NCBI GenBank assembly: GCA_002633005.1
Contig: NMRA01000091.1
Coordinates: 322,445 to 386,444 of the forward strand
DNA from: Phoronis australis
Taxonomy: Eukaryota > Phoronida > Phoronidae
Direction of reading: 5' to 3'
DNA: 64,000 nt
The position numbers and the translations under genes are program-made. Under the pieces are notes generated by a model. The model had not been told where the DNA came from. It saw nothing but the letters and a program-made list of their open reading frames with translations, and searched no databases. This document shows positions 59,681 through 64,000 of this stretch, one piece after another. The stretch's first letter is position 1. Each line of letters opens with the position of its first letter.

Positions 59681-62389
59681 GCTGACAATTAGACGAAATT
59701 CAGAAAATGTGCAATATTAGCCTATGGGCCATACGCCACAGAAGACTTGTAAAATCACTTCTATGACTATCTTAGAATGATATAACTTATTTTTGTGTAC
59801 CCTTTAAAAACTGACAGCCAACATCTACTAAGGCCAATAAACTACATCCATCATAATCTCTGAGTGTTATAATCCAGCAACTTAATGGCAAGCCATAGGA
59901 AAAAACTTGACACTTGGATCTGATCATGACAGAAATATAGGTTTCAAGCTACTAAGACAACACTTAGAGCATGTTTCCTGTCAATCAAACAAGAAGTGCA
60001 TTTGTCCAGCTTAACTCCAGTTTGGATTATACTCTGCCCATGGCAGATGATATTGATCCTGCATAACTACAGGGCATACCAGAGAAACAGCTTTCATTGC
60101 ACAGACACATAAAAGCTGTCACAATCGTCCTGAAAACCCCATAACCAAACATCGGATCCCAAAACCGAAAACCTATAAAAAAGTTCATCGCGGAATCTTT
60201 TCCAAAGAGTTTGAAGAAAATGTAGATTTTGATCACATTTTTTTATAATAAAACTCGAATAAAAAAGTAGCTTTAAGAAAAAAATTGCCAGTGTTCCTTC
60301 AGAGGAGTATTTTAAAGAAACTTTAAAGATCAGTTCTGGAAATGTTTGTTCAATCTGTTCATCAACCATCTACATGGCAAATGAATACAAAATGGCGGCA
60401 ATGGGCACAATTTTGAAAGAAAGTCTCAATCAAAAATCAGCAAATTAATGTACATCATGCAAATAAAACAAATAACAACTTTAAGTCATTACAATCATAA
60501 CTTGGTTAGGAAAAATGTTTCAGCAAAAATTGGGTTACCTCCCGATTGAAAGGTTGAAACTTTGCAATTCGGTACCACACGTGTTGTGTTATATATGTGC
60601 CAATATTGAGCCTGTATGATGAAAATGCAGGTTTATTCAAGGGTGAGTTTTACTCAAGGGTGATTTTGAAAATGGCCGCCACATATGTTGTTTTGTATCT
60701 GATTATGACGAAAAGCAATAGGTTTTGAGCTATTGGCGAGATACAAGATGTGCGTAAATTTCATGTCGATTGGAAAAAATGCGACCTGTAGCGCACATGC
60801 AAATGAAAGACAAAGCAAAGCAACATCTTATCGAAATTCATTTGGTCAAGTAAAAAGTTAAATTAAGTGCTTTTAGCTTAAAATTCATCCATTCAACATG
60901 TTTGAACTCCTGAACCCCACTCCAGTAATGGATTTAGACGGTAAGCATCAAAGGAACGCCATGAGATGTGCAACCTCCCATCAACTGAGAGGTCAGTGAT
61001 CCTAAAGTTAGAGAAATAAAATCAGTTAACAAGTGCTGCAACTGATTGACCATTGCATACTAATGACAACATGAAGCTACATCTACTTGAAATACATTAA
61101 CAACTGTACGATAAAAGCAACACAAAACTACTGCAAGAAATCAATTCAGAAACAATATTTAAACAAAACAGCAATGCTTCCCTTATTTTGTACAAAAACA
61201 ATTTCCAAAATCGCCTTTTCTCCAATTTTTCATAGAGTGGTAGAAAATTTTAATCTTACCAAATGTCAATTGTATAGTAAATAGGTGAGGAACCACCTGT
61301 ACCATAACTGTGACAAAGGTGACTGGCATTCGACCATAATGCAGGGTTAGCTTTTAAGACTACACTGTTTCCGATTTGCTGTGCATGCCAAATAAGGTTG
61401 TCGACCAGTGCAAGCACTTCACAAATATTGAAATTAAACATGTTACCAATTCAATTATAAATTGTTAAGTGTTACAGATCCTACAAAGCAGAAAAAATCC
61501 TCCAACATACCTGTCTCCACAATTAGGTGTAGGTAAAAATGATATAATCAATATTTGATGCCGTATTGGCAAAATTAATTAGTATACATTTCTCAACCAT
61601 AACAATTGGCAAATTAAGCACTTTCGTTTGATTTGAAAATGCGAGTTAACCACGACTCCACTTTTTGGGAAGTTTCATCAAAGGCCGTCTACTTTGGTAA
61701 ACTGATTTTCTAAAAGCTCTGAATAGCTGACGAAATAGCCGCGCCACATTTAAAGTCACTAACCCGCCAGACGCCAATCAGGTCTTTGGTGGACAGGCAT
61801 TCATAGCCACCGAGATCCCATGTAATGCAGACCGGATGTTTCAACATACTGGTATAAACAACATTTTACCACCATTGTTGTTATTATAATGCTGGTAAAT
61901 TTCCACTGCCCTGCAGTGGGATATACTAAAGCCTTAGGAAAAGGGCAAAGCTTCTGAAATATCAATGGGTGAACATGGACACCATGTTACATACATTTCC
62001 CACTGCGAAGAACAATCTACCGACAAAGCCAGTGACTGCGGCTGATAAGGCGTAAGAATTTTGATCTCAGTCGATGTCAAAAAGCTAATATAAGTTAGGG
62101 AACTAAACTTACCAAACAACAGGAGGCGCTGACAGTGGAATTTATTCCTCTGCTCTTAAATTAATGAGCCACTATGTAGTAATTGAATTTCTATCCACCA
62201 AATCAGAGTCGGGATCAATCGGAAGTCACTTCTGTGCTCTCATTACTCTAGAGAGCACCAAAAGTCACCTATTGAGTGTCACAACCTCAGTTATCAACCA
62301 ATTGATTGCGGAATGAAAGCTCTCTGACAGAGTGACTTGGTGAAATTAACTGAAGGATGAAGCAAGAAAACAAAGGTAGCCACACCATA
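59681..62389. other. AT-rich stretch, no secure gene
   Basis: A possible small GRB first coding exon ends at 61260 on the minus strand (see findings). Nothing else is recognised. Confidence 0.4.
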
Positions 62390-62795
62390 AGTACCGTTTA
62401 CACTTACAAAGTTGACACGGAACAGCTGACACGAAACAAGTTGTTCCAGTGTGTAAACGGACTGACACGGAGCAAATTGACACTGTGGTGACAAATTTTT
62501 GCCACCCGTTTGTGAGGTATAGCAATTTGCATCCGACCATCTTGCGCCGTGTCAATTATAAGTCTAAACGCAAAACTGGAGCAAGGCTTAAAGGATCATC
62601 TCTACTGCGCTTGTGCAATGACCTATGTACGGGTTCTTTGTCTATGCAACTCTCGTCATTTGTAAACCTGGGCATGTACGCTCCAGTCTCTCCAGCCACG
62701 GTTAGTGAGTTGTGTGTGTAAACGTCCGCTTTACACGGGGTCAATTTGCTCCGTGTCAGTTGCAACGGGCCAAAAGTTGATGTCTAAACGGGACT
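62390..62795. mobile_element. Small inverted-repeat element
   Basis: 406 bp; left end AGTACCGTTTACAC, right end in reverse AGTCCCGTTTAGAC, with ATA directly outside each end. Both ends contain gacacgg...gcaaattgac phrases. No coding. Confidence 0.55.
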
Positions 62796-64000
62796 ATAGA
62801 CAGCAATGACCATGATACCAAGAACGATACAGAAGACGCCTGCACCATCACAAAAAACAAGATTGCCAAAGATGGCGAAACTGCCTCTAACAACGATGGC
62901 AATGCTCACACACAGACAACAATCTCAAAGCTACAAATATTGATGTCATCACTGACATGAAACCGGCATTGTCAACAATGGTGTCACTAACATCGATCAT
63001 GGCATAAAACTTGCTCAACATCCTCTAGACTGACAACAATGATGGGCGCCTCCGACACCAACGACTCTGGAAATGACATCATCATCACCACAGTCGTGGT
63101 AATCCTAACCATCATCATCAAACATTGATGACGAAACTGATAAATAAGCAAAGGTCTACAACATAAGTCAATCAACAAGAAAGCAAGGAATGGTCATGGA
63201 TCTGACAAGAAGAGAGGTCATCAGAAAATGTAGCTCAAGAACAGCCAGCCCTAGTGAAAAACCGTCAATCGTGTAGTGCTTGATGAGATCAATACATATA
63301 CCAAGTTTCATGAAGATTTGAGGCTCTAAAAAACACTGTCTTTTAAAAAATGGCTGTCATGGCAACATCTAGTGCCTAACATGTCCAAAACTTAAGGTAA
63401 ACAAGTTTTGAGCTATCAATTAGTTATGTATGCCGTGGTGTATAAACTTCCAAATTGATTGGTGGTGCGAATGAAATTACAGACTGTATCGAAGCCCGAA
63501 ACAGATGGCACACTCCAGATAGCCATTGACAATTTTTTAGATTTATCGAAGCACCAAATGTCATAAGAATCTCAAAAAGGGCCATAAAGCAAAACCTTTG
63601 AAAAATCTCCATTACAGTGCCATCTTGTAGCTGAGCTTTTTTGGTTAAAATTTCACATCCATCGGACAACAACCTGATGCACGCATAAAAATAAATTCAT
63701 GACACAGCAAGACTATAATGAAACTGCATACGTGGTGAAGGAAAAGGAAAATTTATCGTTGAAAACAGAGTTGAATAACTTCATCATATGTTATCTAGGA
63801 AAGTCAGCTACGGAAATGACCTTTCTCCATCCCAATTCATTAATGCCACCCTCGGAGTTCTTTTTCTCATACCAAGCCACATACCTGAGAGGACAAAATA
63901 GCCACCTAAGTTGGCTGTAGGTGCCTGATGACCATTCCCATATGCGAGACACCACCAGAAAACATATCAGCACCACTGGCTGAGAAGTTGGGCTTAGCTA
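62796..64000. other. Right edge, low-complexity and unassigned
   Basis: 62806-63140 is rich in GAC, AAC and ATC triplets on the plus strand but has stops in all frames. It may be a decayed simple repeat. No gene is recognised. Confidence 0.4.

Overview
The window is animal nuclear DNA. Genes are split by introns with GT-AG borders, spacing is wide, base composition is AT-rich, and there are many minisatellites and fragments of animal DNA transposons and retroelements. Two near-identical duplications each sit against a single N, at 2233 and 19178. They look like unmerged alleles, as expected in an assembly of a highly heterozygous animal. The gene content (one unsplit CDK12/13 gene and one unsplit GRB7/10/14 gene) suggests an invertebrate, possibly a non-vertebrate deuterostome or a lophotrochozoan. 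I cannot name the species.

Left part (3896-13464, + strand): nine exons of a CDK12/CDK13 orthologue, entering inside the RS-rich N-terminal region and running to the stop codon (972 codons read, all splice phases consistent). The segment 477-2232 is a near copy of 2236-3957 and ends in a truncated copy of the first exon at the N. Three minisatellites lie just upstream of CDK12 exons. One shares its last unit with a real 3' splice site, and another appears to be built from decayed copies of the exon start.

Middle (13465-30432): the CDK12 3' end, then an intergenic block of divergent ~145-bp repeats at about 18290-25935. Nearly every monomer carries a CTAGTGGC core in the same orientation. On the minus strand at least nine copies fit the CTCF core consensus CCASYAGRKGGCRS exactly, and many others miss it by one or two bases. 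Spacing is mostly 142-150 bp, close to a nucleosome. This is the most unusual system in the window: a directional array of CTCF-like sites between two convergent genes.

Right-centre (30433-52160, - strand): fourteen exons of a GRB7/GRB10/GRB14 adaptor (603 codons read) with an N-terminal LD-like helix motif, proline-rich stretch, RA domain, PH domain, BPS region and SH2 domain, all in phase. Only the first coding exon or exons are not securely found. CDK12 and GRB7 lie in the same interval of human 17q12 (the ERBB2 amplicon), and CDK13 and GRB10 are both on 7p, so this direct tail-to-tail adjacency probably preserves an old linkage. One GRB exon (40178-40267) is also joined to a minisatellite made from its own end and 5' splice site.

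Right end (52161-64000): no secure gene. It holds a pair of oppositely oriented ~1.46-kb transposon copies, a Kolobok-like element with TTAA target duplications and THAP-like openings in both arms, small fold-back elements and unassigned AT-rich DNA. Penelope-like and LINE-like fragments sit inside GRB introns. The two genes encode a nuclear kinase and a cytoplasmic signalling adaptor; nothing shows that they act together. Their link is positional.
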